Below the pieces are notes generated by a model. It worked only from the letters and a program-made list of their open reading frames with translations. It searched no databases and was not told where the DNA came from. DNA of 64,000 nucleotides from Pannonibacter tanglangensis. Its GTDB lineage: Bacteria; Pseudomonadota; Alphaproteobacteria; Rhizobiales; Stappiaceae. Below are positions 26,770 to 34,836 of this stretch, in pieces. Every line of letters begins with the position of its first letter. The stretch's first letter is position 1. Location of the stretch: NCBI RefSeq assembly GCF_009915685.1, contig NZ_JAABLP010000006.1. The stretch is one strand, 5' to 3'. The translations under genes were made by a program, and so were the position numbers.

Positions 26770-27312
26770 ATTCGCCGTCCATTCCGCGCCCCGCCTCCTA
26801 CGAAGGATGGCCCGCGCACCAATGATGAGATTCGCGTTCGCGAAGTCCAGTTGATCGACCACGAGGGCCAGAACCGGGGCATCGTCCCCACGCATGAGGC
26901 CCTGGATCTGGCTATCGAAGCCGGAATGGACTTGGTCGAGATCCAGCCGAACGCGGAACCCCCGGTTTGCAAGATCCTTGACTACGGCCGGTTCAAGTAC
27001 CAGTCGCAGAAGAAGGCGGCCGAGGCGCGCAAGAAGCAGAAGACCGTCGAGATCAAGGAGATCAAGATGCGTCCGAACATCGACACCCATGACTATGAGG
27101 TGAAGATGAAGGCGATCCAGCGCTTCTTCGCGGAAGGCGACAAGGTCAAGGTCACCCTGCGTTTCCGTGGCCGTGAAATGGCACACCAGGATCTGGGCAT
27201 GAAGCTGCTGATGCAGGTGCGCGACGAGACGGCAGACATCGCCAAGGTCGAATCCGCGCCGCGTCTCGAAGGCCGGCAGATGGTGATGGTTCTGGCTCCG
27301 ATCCAGCGCTGA
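26770..27312 (+). CDS. infC: InfC, translation initiation factor IF-3, with AUU start codon
   Basis: 180 residues. The family N-terminus (RRPFRAPPPTKDGPRTNDEIR) begins at an ATT codon at 26770, nine bases after GAGGAG (26755-26760); no ATG, GTG or TTG fits. A rare AUU start is the known basis for IF-3 repressing its own translation. The two IF-3 domains are joined by the Lys-rich linker YQSQKKAAEARKKQKTVEIKEIKMRPN. IF-3 binds the 30S subunit and proofreads start codons. The usual alphaproteobacterial neighbours rpmI and rplT follow after 419 bp with their own promoter. Confidence 0.95.
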   Translation: MRRPFRAPPPTKDGPRTNDEIRVREVQLIDHEGQNRGIVPTHEALDLAIEAGMDLVEIQPNAEPPVCKILDYGRFKYQSQKKAAEARKKQKTVEIKEIKMRPNIDTHDYEVKMKAIQRFFAEGDKVKVTLRFRGREMAHQDLGMKLLMQVRDETADIAKVESAPRLEGRQMVMVLAPIQR

Positions 27313-27375
27313 CGCGCGGGTCCGGTCCGAAATCGACGAATGGCGACGCGGTGCGATCCGCCTGCGCAATCCGGC

Positions 27376-27401
27376 AGCCCGGGCCCTGTGCCCGGGCTGT
27401 T
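27376..27401 (+). terminator. Intrinsic terminator after infC
   Basis: Stem AGCCCGGGC (27376-27384) / GCCCGGGCT (27390-27398) with a 5-base loop and a short GTTT tail, 63 bp past the infC stop. It separates infC from the rpmI-rplT unit. Confidence 0.75.
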
Positions 27402-27531
27402 TGCATTCCGGGGCAAGCCGTCCCCGGCTGGGGCCGGTGCGATCCGGCTGGCCAGATTCCGACGGGTGACCGGTTTTCGATGTCTGCTATCGGGATGGTG
27501 ACCGGCACGGCGCGCGCCCGGTCGATTCCGG

Positions 27532-27560
27532 TTGCAATCCACCCGGCTCGCCCCTATAAG
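27532..27560 (+). promoter_or_regulatory. Promoter of rpmI-rplT, with long leader
   Basis: TTGCAA (27532-27537) and TATAAG (27555-27560) are separated by 17 bp. Transcription would start near 27567, leaving a leader of about 165 bases before rpmI. In many bacteria such leaders bind L20 for feedback control. A weak hairpin (GCGGGCGGT / ACCGTCCCGC, about 27691-27711) sits near its end. The rest of the 27313-27731 gap shows no gene. Confidence 0.65.
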
Positions 27561-27731
27561 CCACCGGTCCAGAGTCGTCCGGCTCTTTGCGGGCGCGCTC
27601 TTCTGTTGTCTGGAGCCAGTCTCCGGCGCGAAGGCGTGGCGCTGCGAAACCAGGGCATGCCGTGGCGACCTCTCGATGCACCAACAAACGAGCGGGCGGT
27701 TTACCGTCCCGCACCAATGAAAGGATGCAAA

Positions 27732-27929
27732 ATGCCCAAGCTGAAGACGAAGTCTGGAGCGAAGAAGCGCTTCAAGCTGACCGCGACCGGCAAGGTGAAG
27801 ACCGGTCAGGCCGGCAAGCGTCATGGCATGATCAAGCGCACGGCCAAGTTCGTCCGCAACGCCCGTGGCACGACCACGCTGGCGCCGCAGGACGCCAAGA
27901 TCGTGAAGCAGTACATGCCGAACGCCTAA
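27732..27929 (+). CDS. rpmI: Ribosomal protein bL35
   Basis: 65 residues, starting MPKLKTKSGAKKRFKLTATG and rich in Lys/Arg, as in all L35 proteins. The start has AAAGGA ten bases upstream. It is a large-subunit protein. rplT follows after 28 bp and is co-transcribed. Confidence 0.96.
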   Translation: MPKLKTKSGAKKRFKLTATGKVKTGQAGKRHGMIKRTAKFVRNARGTTTLAPQDAKIVKQYMPNA

Positions 27930-27957
27930 CGCCACCTGACATTCAAGGAGTTTACCA

Positions 27958-28317
27958 ATGGCGCGTGTCAAGCGGGGCGTAACGGCCCATGCCCGTCATA
28001 AGAAGGTTATCAAGGCTGCCAAGGGCTACTACGGCCGCCGCAAGAATACCATCCGCATTGCCAAGCAGGCCGTCGAGAAGGCAGCTCAGTATGCCTACCG
28101 CGACCGCAAGGTCAGGAAGCGGAACTTCCGTTCGCTGTGGATCCAGCGCATCAACGCTGCCACCCGCGAGCATGGCCTGACCTATGGCCGCTTCATCGAC
28201 GGCCTGAACAAGGCCGGCATCGAAGTCGACCGCAAGGTTCTGTCCGATCTCGCCATCAACCAGCCGGCCGCTTTCCAGGCCCTGGTCGAAAAGGCGCAGG
28301 CCGCTCTGGCAGCCTGA
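27958..28317 (+). CDS. rplT: Ribosomal protein bL20
   Basis: 119 residues with the standard N-terminus (MARVKRGVTAHARHKKVIKA) and the middle LWIQRINAATREHGLTYGRFI. It follows an AAGGAG site. L20 is an early 50S assembly protein and commonly represses its own operon through the rpmI leader. Confidence 0.97.
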   Translation: MARVKRGVTAHARHKKVIKAAKGYYGRRKNTIRIAKQAVEKAAQYAYRDRKVRKRNFRSLWIQRINAATREHGLTYGRFIDGLNKAGIEVDRKVLSDLAINQPAAFQALVEKAQAALAA

Positions 28318-28340
28318 TCGACGGTTCACCGTCAGACGAA

Positions 28341-28372
28341 GGGCGCTTCCCGCAAGGGAGGCGCCCTTTTCG
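28341..28372 (+). terminator. Intrinsic terminator after rplT
   Basis: An 11-bp stem with arms at 28341-28351 and 28356-28366, GCAA tetraloop, then TTTT at 28367-28370. A canonical rho-independent terminator. Confidence 0.9.
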
Positions 28373-28567
28373 TTTGGCCGGGCCGATGCGGCCGGGCGCC
28401 GGGCGGATTTGTCTAAAACACCAGCAGCGGCATTAACCATTTCAGGGAAAAGCCAAGGGAAATCAGCGGTCAATCGTTAACGCGCGCCAGCGGCTGGCAT
28501 GAGGCTTGCGACAGGAAGGGTACGTCCAGCCGGGCGTCCCGAACCGGAACAGGCAAAGGCAGATCCG

Positions 28568-28933
28568 TTGCGTATCGATCCATTCCGCCCGTTTGACCGT
28601 GTTGCAGACCGTCGCAGGGCCCAGGCCCGTGCCCAGGTGAGGGCCAAGGCGCGTGCGCGTGCCGCCACCGCCGACGAGGTGGCCGAAACCGCCCGCACCC
28701 CGCTGAGCCTGCCGGCGCCGCTTGTCGCCGGTGTCGAGGACCGTCACGCCGGGTTCGGGCTCTATCGCCCCGATGCCGCGTTCCTCGCCCATCTGATTGC
28801 CGCCCGCGAGGCCGAAAGCGTGGCGCTCGCGGTGGTGCCGTCCGAGGCACTCAGCCAGGTCTCGAGCTATCGCAGCGTTGCGGCGTCCCCGCGTCGCCGC
28901 CAGCCGGGCCACGTCGTCTCGACGCATCTCTGA
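28568..28933 (+). CDS. Small conserved-looking hypothetical protein
   Basis: 121 residues if started at the TTG at 28568 (RIDPFRPFDRV); an ATG at 28499 in the same frame gives 144. The N-terminal half is Arg/Ala-rich and probably disordered. The C-terminal stretch GLYRPDAAFLAHLIAARE followed later by YRSVA resembles a short motif I associate with many small alphaproteobacterial proteins (aromatic-x-P-x-A-x-F-L-A-x-L-I-A). It has no signal peptide or membrane segment. Function unknown. It follows the rplT terminator by about 195 bp and lies before a minus-strand gene. Confidence 0.55.
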   Translation: MRIDPFRPFDRVADRRRAQARAQVRAKARARAATADEVAETARTPLSLPAPLVAGVEDRHAGFGLYRPDAAFLAHLIAAREAESVALAVVPSEALSQVSSYRSVAASPRRRQPGHVVSTHL

Positions 28934-29063
28934 GAGAACAGCCGGGGCGGCGGACGCTGACCTGTCCATCCGGTCGCCTCCGCCTGCCGCCCCACCCTGC
29001 GCCTTATCCGGCGCACTGACCCTGTTCCCCTGATCCTGCGGCTCCCCAGGGGAGCCGCTGTGG

Positions 29064-30659
29064 TCAGTAGCCGGCCGCGTGCCCGTCCTTGCGCGGATCC
29101 GACCCACCGGTCAGCGTGCCACGCTTGCGGTCGATCTGGATCGCCTGGGCGCCGCCGATCGGGGAGGCTGCGCGCACCACGTCATGGCCCCGGGCCGCCA
29201 GTCCGGCCGCCGTCTTCTCCGGGATCCCGCTTTCGACCTGCAGGCGGGTGAAGGTGTCATCAAGGAACAGCCGCGGCGCGTCGATCGCTTCCTGCACGTC
29301 CATGCCGTGGTCGATCATGTTGGTGAGCACATGCACGTGACCGCAGGGCTGGTAATGGCCGCCCATGACGCCGAAGCAGAGCCACGGCGCGCCATCCCTC
29401 AGCGCGAAGGCCGGCAGGATGGTGTGCATCGGTCGCTTGCCGCCCTCGATCGTGTTGGGATGGCCCGGCTGGACCCGGAAGCTGCAGCCGCGATTGTGCA
29501 GCAGCACGCCGGACTTCGGCGCGGTGATGCCCGACCCGAACTCCTTGAAGATGGAATTGATGAACGAAACGGCGAGCCCGTCCTTGTCGACGACGCTGAG
29601 ATAGACCGTGTCGGTCTGTGGCAGGCTCTCGGGCACCTCGATGGCCGGATTGCGCTTGTCGGGAGACATCTGCGCGGCAAGCCGGTCCAGGGTCTCCGGG
29701 CGGATCAGGTCCGTGTGGCAGACGTCCATGTGACCGGGGTCGGCGATGAAGCGGTTGCGCATCGCATAGGCGAGCCGTGCCGCCTCGATCTCCAGGTGCA
29801 GGCGCTCCGGCCCGAGCGGATCGAGCGCGGCCAGATCGTGCCGCTCGAGCAGGCCGAGCATGATGAGAGCCACTAGACCCTGGCCGTTGGGCGGCAGTTC
29901 TGCCAGCGTGTGCCCGCGGTAGTCGCGCAAGACCGGTGCGACCGCGGTCGTGTGGCAGGCAGCGAGATCTTCCGGCGTCATCAGGCCGCCTCGGGCCTTC
30001 AGCGTGTCGACGATGTCGCGGGCAATCTCGCCGGTGTAGAACGCGTCCGCACCGCCGCTGGCGATGGCGCTGAGCGTGTCGGCGAGACGCGGCAGGCGGA
30101 TGATGTCGCCGGCCTGCGGTGCTTCGCCCTTCACCAGATAGGCGGCCGCGCTGGCCGGATCTGCGGCCAGCTTGCCGACGCTGTGCGTCCAGTCACGCGC
30201 AACGCGGGCGGTGACCGGAAATCCGTCGCGGGCATAGGAAATGGCCCGGCGCAGGAGCTTCTTCAGCGGCTTGCTGCCATGTGCCTTGAGCAAGGTCTCC
30301 CAGGCGCGGACCGCGCCGGGCACGGTGACAGCATGCACGCTCTCGGGCGTGATCTCGCGAAGGCCTTCCTCCAGAAGCCGCGCAGTGCTGACGGCGCGCG
30401 GTGCGGCGCCGGAGCCGTTGAAACCGGCCATGCGGCCGTCCGGTTCGGTCACGATGGCGAAGCAGTCGCCGCCAAGTCCGGTCATGTGCGGCTCGACGAC
30501 ACACTGCACCGCGACGGCGGCAATGGCAGCATCGACCGCGTTGCCGCCATCCTGCAGGATCTCGATGGCGGCCGAGGTCGACAGCGGATGCGATGTTGCG
30601 GCCATGCCGCGGGTGGCGATGACCGGCGACCGGCCGGGCAAGTCAAAGTTGCGAGCCAC
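29064..30659 (-). CDS. Gamma-glutamyltransferase family protein (Ntn hydrolase)
   Basis: 531 residues from a GTG at 30659 preceded by GGGGGAA. Conserved parts: GGNAVDAAIAA and HMTGLGGDCFAIV in the large subunit, the self-cleavage region ESLPQTDTVYLSVVDKDGLAVSFINSIFKEFGSGI with the catalytic Thr, and FGVMGGHYQPCGHVHVLTNM near the C-terminus. No signal peptide is visible, so it is probably cytoplasmic and may act on a gamma-glutamyl or acyl compound other than glutathione. It is divergent from a small GlcG/HbpS-family gene. The substrate cannot be told from sequence. Confidence 0.87.
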   Translation of the reverse strand: MARNFDLPGRSPVIATRGMAATSHPLSTSAAIEILQDGGNAVDAAIAAVAVQCVVEPHMTGLGGDCFAIVTEPDGRMAGFNGSGAAPRAVSTARLLEEGLREITPESVHAVTVPGAVRAWETLLKAHGSKPLKKLLRRAISYARDGFPVTARVARDWTHSVGKLAADPASAAAYLVKGEAPQAGDIIRLPRLADTLSAIASGGADAFYTGEIARDIVDTLKARGGLMTPEDLAACHTTAVAPVLRDYRGHTLAELPPNGQGLVALIMLGLLERHDLAALDPLGPERLHLEIEAARLAYAMRNRFIADPGHMDVCHTDLIRPETLDRLAAQMSPDKRNPAIEVPESLPQTDTVYLSVVDKDGLAVSFINSIFKEFGSGITAPKSGVLLHNRGCSFRVQPGHPNTIEGGKRPMHTILPAFALRDGAPWLCFGVMGGHYQPCGHVHVLTNMIDHGMDVQEAIDAPRLFLDDTFTRLQVESGIPEKTAAGLAARGHDVVRAASPIGGAQAIQIDRKRGTLTGGSDPRKDGHAAGY

Positions 30660-30790
30660 GAGACTGTTCCCCCAAGTTCAATTTGTTCCGCGCCGGCGGA
30701 AGAGTTTTCCGGTCGGGCTTCCTGTGTTTCGCCGACGTGTCATGCTAGCCCTTCGATATCGGGATCAATTCTTAGCGGAGACCTCCGGTC

Positions 30791-31222
30791 ATGGGAAAGC
30801 TGACACTTGCGACGGCACAGACAATCATTTCCGCCGCATTTGAAAAAGCGGCCGCCTTGTCGCTGAAGCCGATCAGTGTCGCAGTTCTGGACGACGGCGG
30901 CCATCTGATCGCCTTCGCGCGTCAGGACGGCTCGTCGATCCTGCGACCGCAGATCGCCACGGGCAAGGCGTATGGCGCCCTGGCCGTCGGGACGGGAACC
31001 CGCTGGCTGCAGGCTAATGCGGAGACGCGGCCACATTTCGTCCAGGCGCTGAACGGCGTGTCGGGCGGGGCCATCGTCCCGGTTCCCGGTGGCGTGCTGG
31101 TCCGCGATGCGGGGGGCGAGGTGCTTGGGGCGGTGGGAATCACCGGCGACACCTCCGACCATGACGAGGCCTGTGCAGTGGCCGGCATCGCGGCCGTGGG
31201 TCTGGTCGCCGACTGCGGCTAG
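30791..31222 (+). CDS. GlcG/HbpS (DUF336) family protein
   Basis: 143 residues. Family features are the N-terminal LTLATAQTIISAAFEKAAALSLKPISVAVLDDGGHLIAFARQDGS and the Gly-rich GGAIVPVPGGVLVRDAGGEVLGAVGITGDTSDHDEACA. Members are small cytoplasmic or exported proteins, some heme-binding; this one lacks a signal peptide. It is divergent from the gamma-glutamyltransferase homologue with a 131-bp shared promoter. The exact role is unknown. Confidence 0.88.
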   Translation: MGKLTLATAQTIISAAFEKAAALSLKPISVAVLDDGGHLIAFARQDGSSILRPQIATGKAYGALAVGTGTRWLQANAETRPHFVQALNGVSGGAIVPVPGGVLVRDAGGEVLGAVGITGDTSDHDEACAVAGIAAVGLVADCG

Positions 31223-31280
31223 CATTCCTGACCGTCAGCCCTTCCGACCGTCAGCCTTTTCGCCCCGTCTGCCTGTCCCC

Positions 31281-31350
31281 CGGTCAGTCTTTCGCGGCCA
31301 GTCTTTCGCAGTCTGTCTTTCGCAGTCAGTCTTTCGCAGTCAGTCTTTGG
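31281..31350. repeat. Five 14-bp tandem repeats
   Basis: Five units of exactly 14 bp follow one another, with consensus CAGTCAGTCTTTCG: starts at 31281, 31295, 31309, 31323 and 31337. The last units differ by single bases. The array lies in the 252-bp gap between the DUF336 gene and phaR (convergent). Looser GACCGTCAGCC copies precede it at about 31229-31255. Confidence 0.9.
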
Positions 31351-31474
31351 CGGGTTCAGCCGGGTCGCGCGGACGGCCCGGCGCCGGCGATGCCCTTGCA
31401 CTCCGGCGTAGGCATGCGCCCGCGCGTCACCTCCGGCGTTGCCGGCAGCCTGACGCCGCCGGCCGCGCCCTTGC

Positions 31475-32092
31475 TCACTTCTGCGACAGGGCGTTGATCT
31501 TGGCCTGCATTTCGGACAGCTGGCGCTTCATCTCGTCGAGTTCGGACGCGGCCGGTGCGGCGCGCGGCGCCGATTTCTGAGCGGTCGCGGCTGCTGCCGT
31601 GTCGGTGGCGGCGCCCGGGGCGGCCGGGGCAGCACCGCCGATTCCGAACGGCAGGAACATCTTCATGGCGCGTTCAAACATCTCGGTGTTGCGCTTCACC
31701 TGCTCCTCGATGGCCTCGAAGGCCGAGGCGCCGAAGGCGTCGGACATCTGGCTGCGCAGCTTGTCCTGTTCGCGCGTCAGGGAGGAAATCGAGTACTCGA
31801 GATAGCTGGGCACCAGACCCTGCAGGCTGTCACCATAAAAGCGGATCAGCTGGCGCAGGAAGGTGATCGGCAGCAGGTTCTGGCCGCCCTTGCCTTCCTG
31901 CTCGAAGATGATCTGCGTCAGCACCGACCGGGTGATGTCCTCGCCGGTCTTGGCATCATAGACGACGAAATCTTCCTCGCCCTTCACCATCACGGCGAGG
32001 TCCTCGAGGGTCACGTAGGTGCTGGTGCCGGTGTTGTAGAGGCGACGGTTGGCGTATTTCTTGATGATCGTCGGCTCACTGGTCTTTGCCAT
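31475..32092 (-). CDS. phaR: PhaR, polyhydroxyalkanoate synthesis repressor
   Basis: 205 residues from the ATG at 32092, with GGGAG at suitable spacing. The N-terminal PHB/PHA accumulation regulator domain is clear (IIKKYANRRLYNTGTSTYVTLEDLA, FVVYDAKTGEDITRSVLTQIIFEQE). A helical middle and an Ala/Pro-rich linker lead to a C-terminal coiled coil (LDEMKRQLSEMQAKINAL). PhaR binds both DNA and polyhydroxybutyrate and represses phasin and its own gene until polymer is present. It is divergent from phaA-phaB, which fits. Confidence 0.93.
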   Translation of the reverse strand: MAKTSEPTIIKKYANRRLYNTGTSTYVTLEDLAVMVKGEEDFVVYDAKTGEDITRSVLTQIIFEQEGKGGQNLLPITFLRQLIRFYGDSLQGLVPSYLEYSISSLTREQDKLRSQMSDAFGASAFEAIEEQVKRNTEMFERAMKMFLPFGIGGAAPAAPGAATDTAAAATAQKSAPRAAPAASELDEMKRQLSEMQAKINALSQK

Positions 32093-32269
32093 TCGTGCGT
32101 ACTCCCGGCATACCGTCGGCGTCCCCGTCTTCGGTTCACGCGCCGCGGCGGCAAGTTCCTGTTTGGCGACAAGCCCTTCGGGCCATCGCCGCTCCTCCTG
32201 TTGCGAGACTATGCCAATCTTTGCGTGTCTGGCCACCCCTTTCATGTTGCTTGACGAAAGGATGACGGT

Positions 32270-32280
32270 TTGCACTGCAA
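32270..32280. promoter_or_regulatory. Candidate PhaR operator
   Basis: The perfect dyad TTGCA-C-TGCAA lies 18 bp upstream of the phaA -35 hexamer and continues into more TGC-rich sequence (AGCGCTTGCTGC to 32293). TGC-rich sites are what PhaR recognises in relatives such as Paracoccus. Its place in the phaR-phaA divergent region supports the call; binding is inference. Confidence 0.55.
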
Positions 32281-32298
32281 TAGCGCTTGCTGCCCCGG

Positions 32299-32327
32299 TT
32301 GACTTGCGCCAGCCGGCGGTCTCTAGT
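32299..32327 (+). promoter_or_regulatory. phaA promoter
   Basis: TTGACT (32299-32304), 17-bp spacer, TCTAGT (32322-32327). Start of transcription is expected near 32334, 80 bases before phaA. The 321-bp gap between phaR and phaA holds no gene. Confidence 0.6.
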
Positions 32328-32413
32328 CGCAGCTGAGTAGGGGCACCCGCATCCGCAAAAACCAGAGGGGGAGCTGGCATGTCCCGGGGGGAATCAGTCA
32401 TCCGGAGGTCTTC

Positions 32414-33598
32414 ATGAGCGCTTCAACCGACGTCGTAATCGTCAGTGCCACCCGCACCGCGGTGGGTTCCTTCAACGGCTCCTTCGCCAATGTTCCGGCT
32501 CACGAGCTGGGCGCGGCCGTCATCAAGGCCGCTCTCGCCAAGGCGGGCGTTGCTGCCGCCGATGTCGACGAGCTGGTGTTCGGCCAGGTCCTGACCGCCG
32601 GCCAGGGGCAGAACCCGGCCCGTCAGGCGGCCATCGCCGCCGGCCTGCCGGAAAGCTCCACCGCCTGGCTCCTGAACCAGGTCTGTGGCTCGGGCCTGCG
32701 CACCGTTGCCATTGCAGCGCAGCAGATCCAGACCGGCGATGCCCGCGTCGTGATTGCCGGCGGCCAGGAAAACATGTCGCTCTCGCCTCACTGCGCGCCG
32801 ATGCGGTCCGGCTACAAGATGGGCGACTACAAGATGATCGACACCATGATCAAGGACGGCCTGTGGGACGCCTTCAACGGCTACCACATGGGCCAGACGG
32901 CCGAGAACGTCGCCCTGAAGTGGCAGATCTCCCGTGACGAGCAGGACGCCTTCGCTCTCGCGTCGCAGAACAAGGCCGAGGCTGCCCAGAAGGCCGGCCG
33001 CTTCAAGGACGAGATCACCCCGGTGACCGTGGCCGATCGCAAGGGCGACAAGGTCATCGAGGATGACGAGTACATCCGCCATGGCGCCACGCTCGACAGC
33101 ATGGCCAAGCTGCGTCCCGCCTTCACCAAGGACGGCACCGTGACCGCGGGCAATGCCTCCGGCATCAATGACGGCGCCGCCGCGCTCGTCGTCATGAGCG
33201 CGGCCGAGGCGGCCCGCCGTGGCCTTACCCCGCTCGCCCGCATCGCCTCCTGGGCGACCGCCGGCGTCGATCCGTCCGTGATGGGCTCCGGCCCGATCCC
33301 GGCCTCGCGCAAGGCGCTGGAAAAGGCCGGCTGGTCGGTGTCCGACCTGGATCTGGTGGAAGCCAACGAGGCCTTTGCCGCGCAGGCCTGCGCCGTGAAC
33401 AAGGACATGGGCTGGAACCCGGACATCGTCAACGTCAACGGCGGTGCCATCGCCATCGGCCATCCGATCGGGGCCTCCGGCGCACGCATCCTGGTGACGC
33501 TGCTGCACGAGATGGGCCGCCGCGACGCCAAGAAGGGTCTGGCGACGCTGTGCATCGGCGGCGGCATGGGCGTTGCCATGTGCCTCGAGCGCGCCTGA
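32414..33598 (+). CDS. phaA: Acetyl-CoA acetyltransferase (beta-ketothiolase)
   Basis: 394 residues, full thiolase length. Catalytic Cys is in LNQVCGSGLRTVAIAAQQI, with GHPIGASGARI and the C-terminal CIGGGMGVAMCLE carrying the second His and Cys. NEAFAAQ is also intact. It condenses two acetyl-CoA to acetoacetyl-CoA, the first step to polyhydroxybutyrate. GGAGG precedes the ATG. phaB follows after 218 bp. Confidence 0.95.
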   Translation: MSASTDVVIVSATRTAVGSFNGSFANVPAHELGAAVIKAALAKAGVAAADVDELVFGQVLTAGQGQNPARQAAIAAGLPESSTAWLLNQVCGSGLRTVAIAAQQIQTGDARVVIAGGQENMSLSPHCAPMRSGYKMGDYKMIDTMIKDGLWDAFNGYHMGQTAENVALKWQISRDEQDAFALASQNKAEAAQKAGRFKDEITPVTVADRKGDKVIEDDEYIRHGATLDSMAKLRPAFTKDGTVTAGNASGINDGAAALVVMSAAEAARRGLTPLARIASWATAGVDPSVMGSGPIPASRKALEKAGWSVSDLDLVEANEAFAAQACAVNKDMGWNPDIVNVNGGAIAIGHPIGASGARILVTLLHEMGRRDAKKGLATLCIGGGMGVAMCLERA

Positions 33599-33816
33599 CG
33601 GCAAGTCGGGCCCGGTTTCCCGCCTCCGCCGGACACCGGGCCGGCGCGATGCGGATGACACAGGTTTCGCGGCCGCAGGCAAGGTCCTGCGTCCGCGATG
33701 CGGCTGACGGCCGGGCCTGCGCCGAAGGGCGGACTGCGGCCCCCCGTCCGGACTGAAGGATTAGGAAGGGAACAGGGCCGCGTGTCACAAGGCCCGATGC
33801 ATCTGGGGAGACAAGC

Positions 33817-34545
33817 ATGAGCAAGGTCGCACTGGTCACCGGCGGAACGCGAGGCATTGGCGAAGCCATCTCTCTCGCCCTCAAGGCAGCAGGATATACG
33901 GTCGCCGCGACCTACGCCGGCAACACGGAAAAGGCAGAGGCCTTCAAGGCCCAGACAGGCATCCATGTCTACAAGTGGGATGTCTCCCACGAGGAAGACT
34001 GCGCCAAGGGTATTGCCCAGGTGGAGGCGGACCTCGGCCCGGTCGAGATCCTGGTCAACAATGCCGGCATCACCCGTGACGGCATGTTCCACAAGATGAC
34101 CTTCGAGCAGTGGCGGTCGGTGCTGTCGACCAACCTCGACAGCATGTTCACCATGACCCGTCCGGTCATCGAAGGCATGCGCAACCGTGGCTTCGGCCGC
34201 ATCATCAACATTTCCTCGATCAATGGCCAGAAGGGTCAGATGGGGCAGGCCAACTACTCCGCCGCCAAGGCCGGCGTGATCGGCTTCACCAAGGCGCTGG
34301 CGCAGGAGAACGCCTTCAAGGGCATCACCGTCAACGCCATCTGCCCGGGCTACATCAACACCGACATGGTCGCCGCCATGCCGGAGAAGGTGCTGCAGCA
34401 GATCGTGGCTGGCATCCCGGTCGGCCGTCTCGGCCACCCCGAGGAAGTCGCGCAGGCCGTCGTCTACCTGGCGGCCGACAGTGCGGCCTTCATGACCGGT
34501 GCCGTCCTGACGCTGAACGGTGGCCAGTACATCGCCAACGGCTGA
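33817..34545 (+). CDS. phaB: Acetoacetyl-CoA reductase
   Basis: 242 residues, short-chain dehydrogenase fold. Cofactor motif TGGTRGIGEAIS at the N-terminus, NNAGITRD, catalytic Ser in ISSINGQKGQMGQANYSAAKAG with Tyr and Lys in YSAAK. It makes (R)-3-hydroxybutyryl-CoA with NADPH, the monomer of polyhydroxybutyrate. No polymerase gene (phaC) is in the window, so that must be elsewhere. Confidence 0.94.
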   Translation: MSKVALVTGGTRGIGEAISLALKAAGYTVAATYAGNTEKAEAFKAQTGIHVYKWDVSHEEDCAKGIAQVEADLGPVEILVNNAGITRDGMFHKMTFEQWRSVLSTNLDSMFTMTRPVIEGMRNRGFGRIINISSINGQKGQMGQANYSAAKAGVIGFTKALAQENAFKGITVNAICPGYINTDMVAAMPEKVLQQIVAGIPVGRLGHPEEVAQAVVYLAADSAAFMTGAVLTLNGGQYIANG

Positions 34546-34589
34546 CGGGGCGCGGCTGCCGCCCCTTGCGGCACAGCGCAGCGCGAACG

Positions 34590-34625
34590 GCCAGTCTGGC
34601 TGCCAGTCTTGCCGCAGGCCTGGCT
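34590..34625. repeat. Three degenerate 12-bp tandem units after phaB
   Basis: GCCAGTCTGGCT, GCCAGTCTTGCC and GCAGGCCTGGCT follow at a 12-bp period from 34590, with a weaker fourth unit to 34637 that runs into the terminator. Confidence 0.55.
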
Positions 34626-34634
34626 GCAAGTCCG

Positions 34635-34660
34635 AGGGCGCCCACCCGGGCGCCCTTTTT
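34635..34660 (+). terminator. Intrinsic terminator after phaB
   Basis: Stem AGGGCGCCC (34635-34643) / GGGCGCCCT (34648-34656), loop ACCC, and TTTTT to 34660. A canonical terminator for phaA-phaB. Confidence 0.9.
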
Positions 34661-34836
34661 CATGGCCTGCCGCCGGGTCCCGCAGTCAGCCCGGTCCTTG
34701 GCTGCCTCATCGGGAAAGCGATGCCATATCATCGGCAAGGTCGTTTTCCGCGTCCTTGCCTGTTGACCCGACGGTGTCCCTGTTCCTATCTGCGCAGACA
34801 CATGCTGGACAGGGCCTCAGCGCCCGTGGAGACAAG

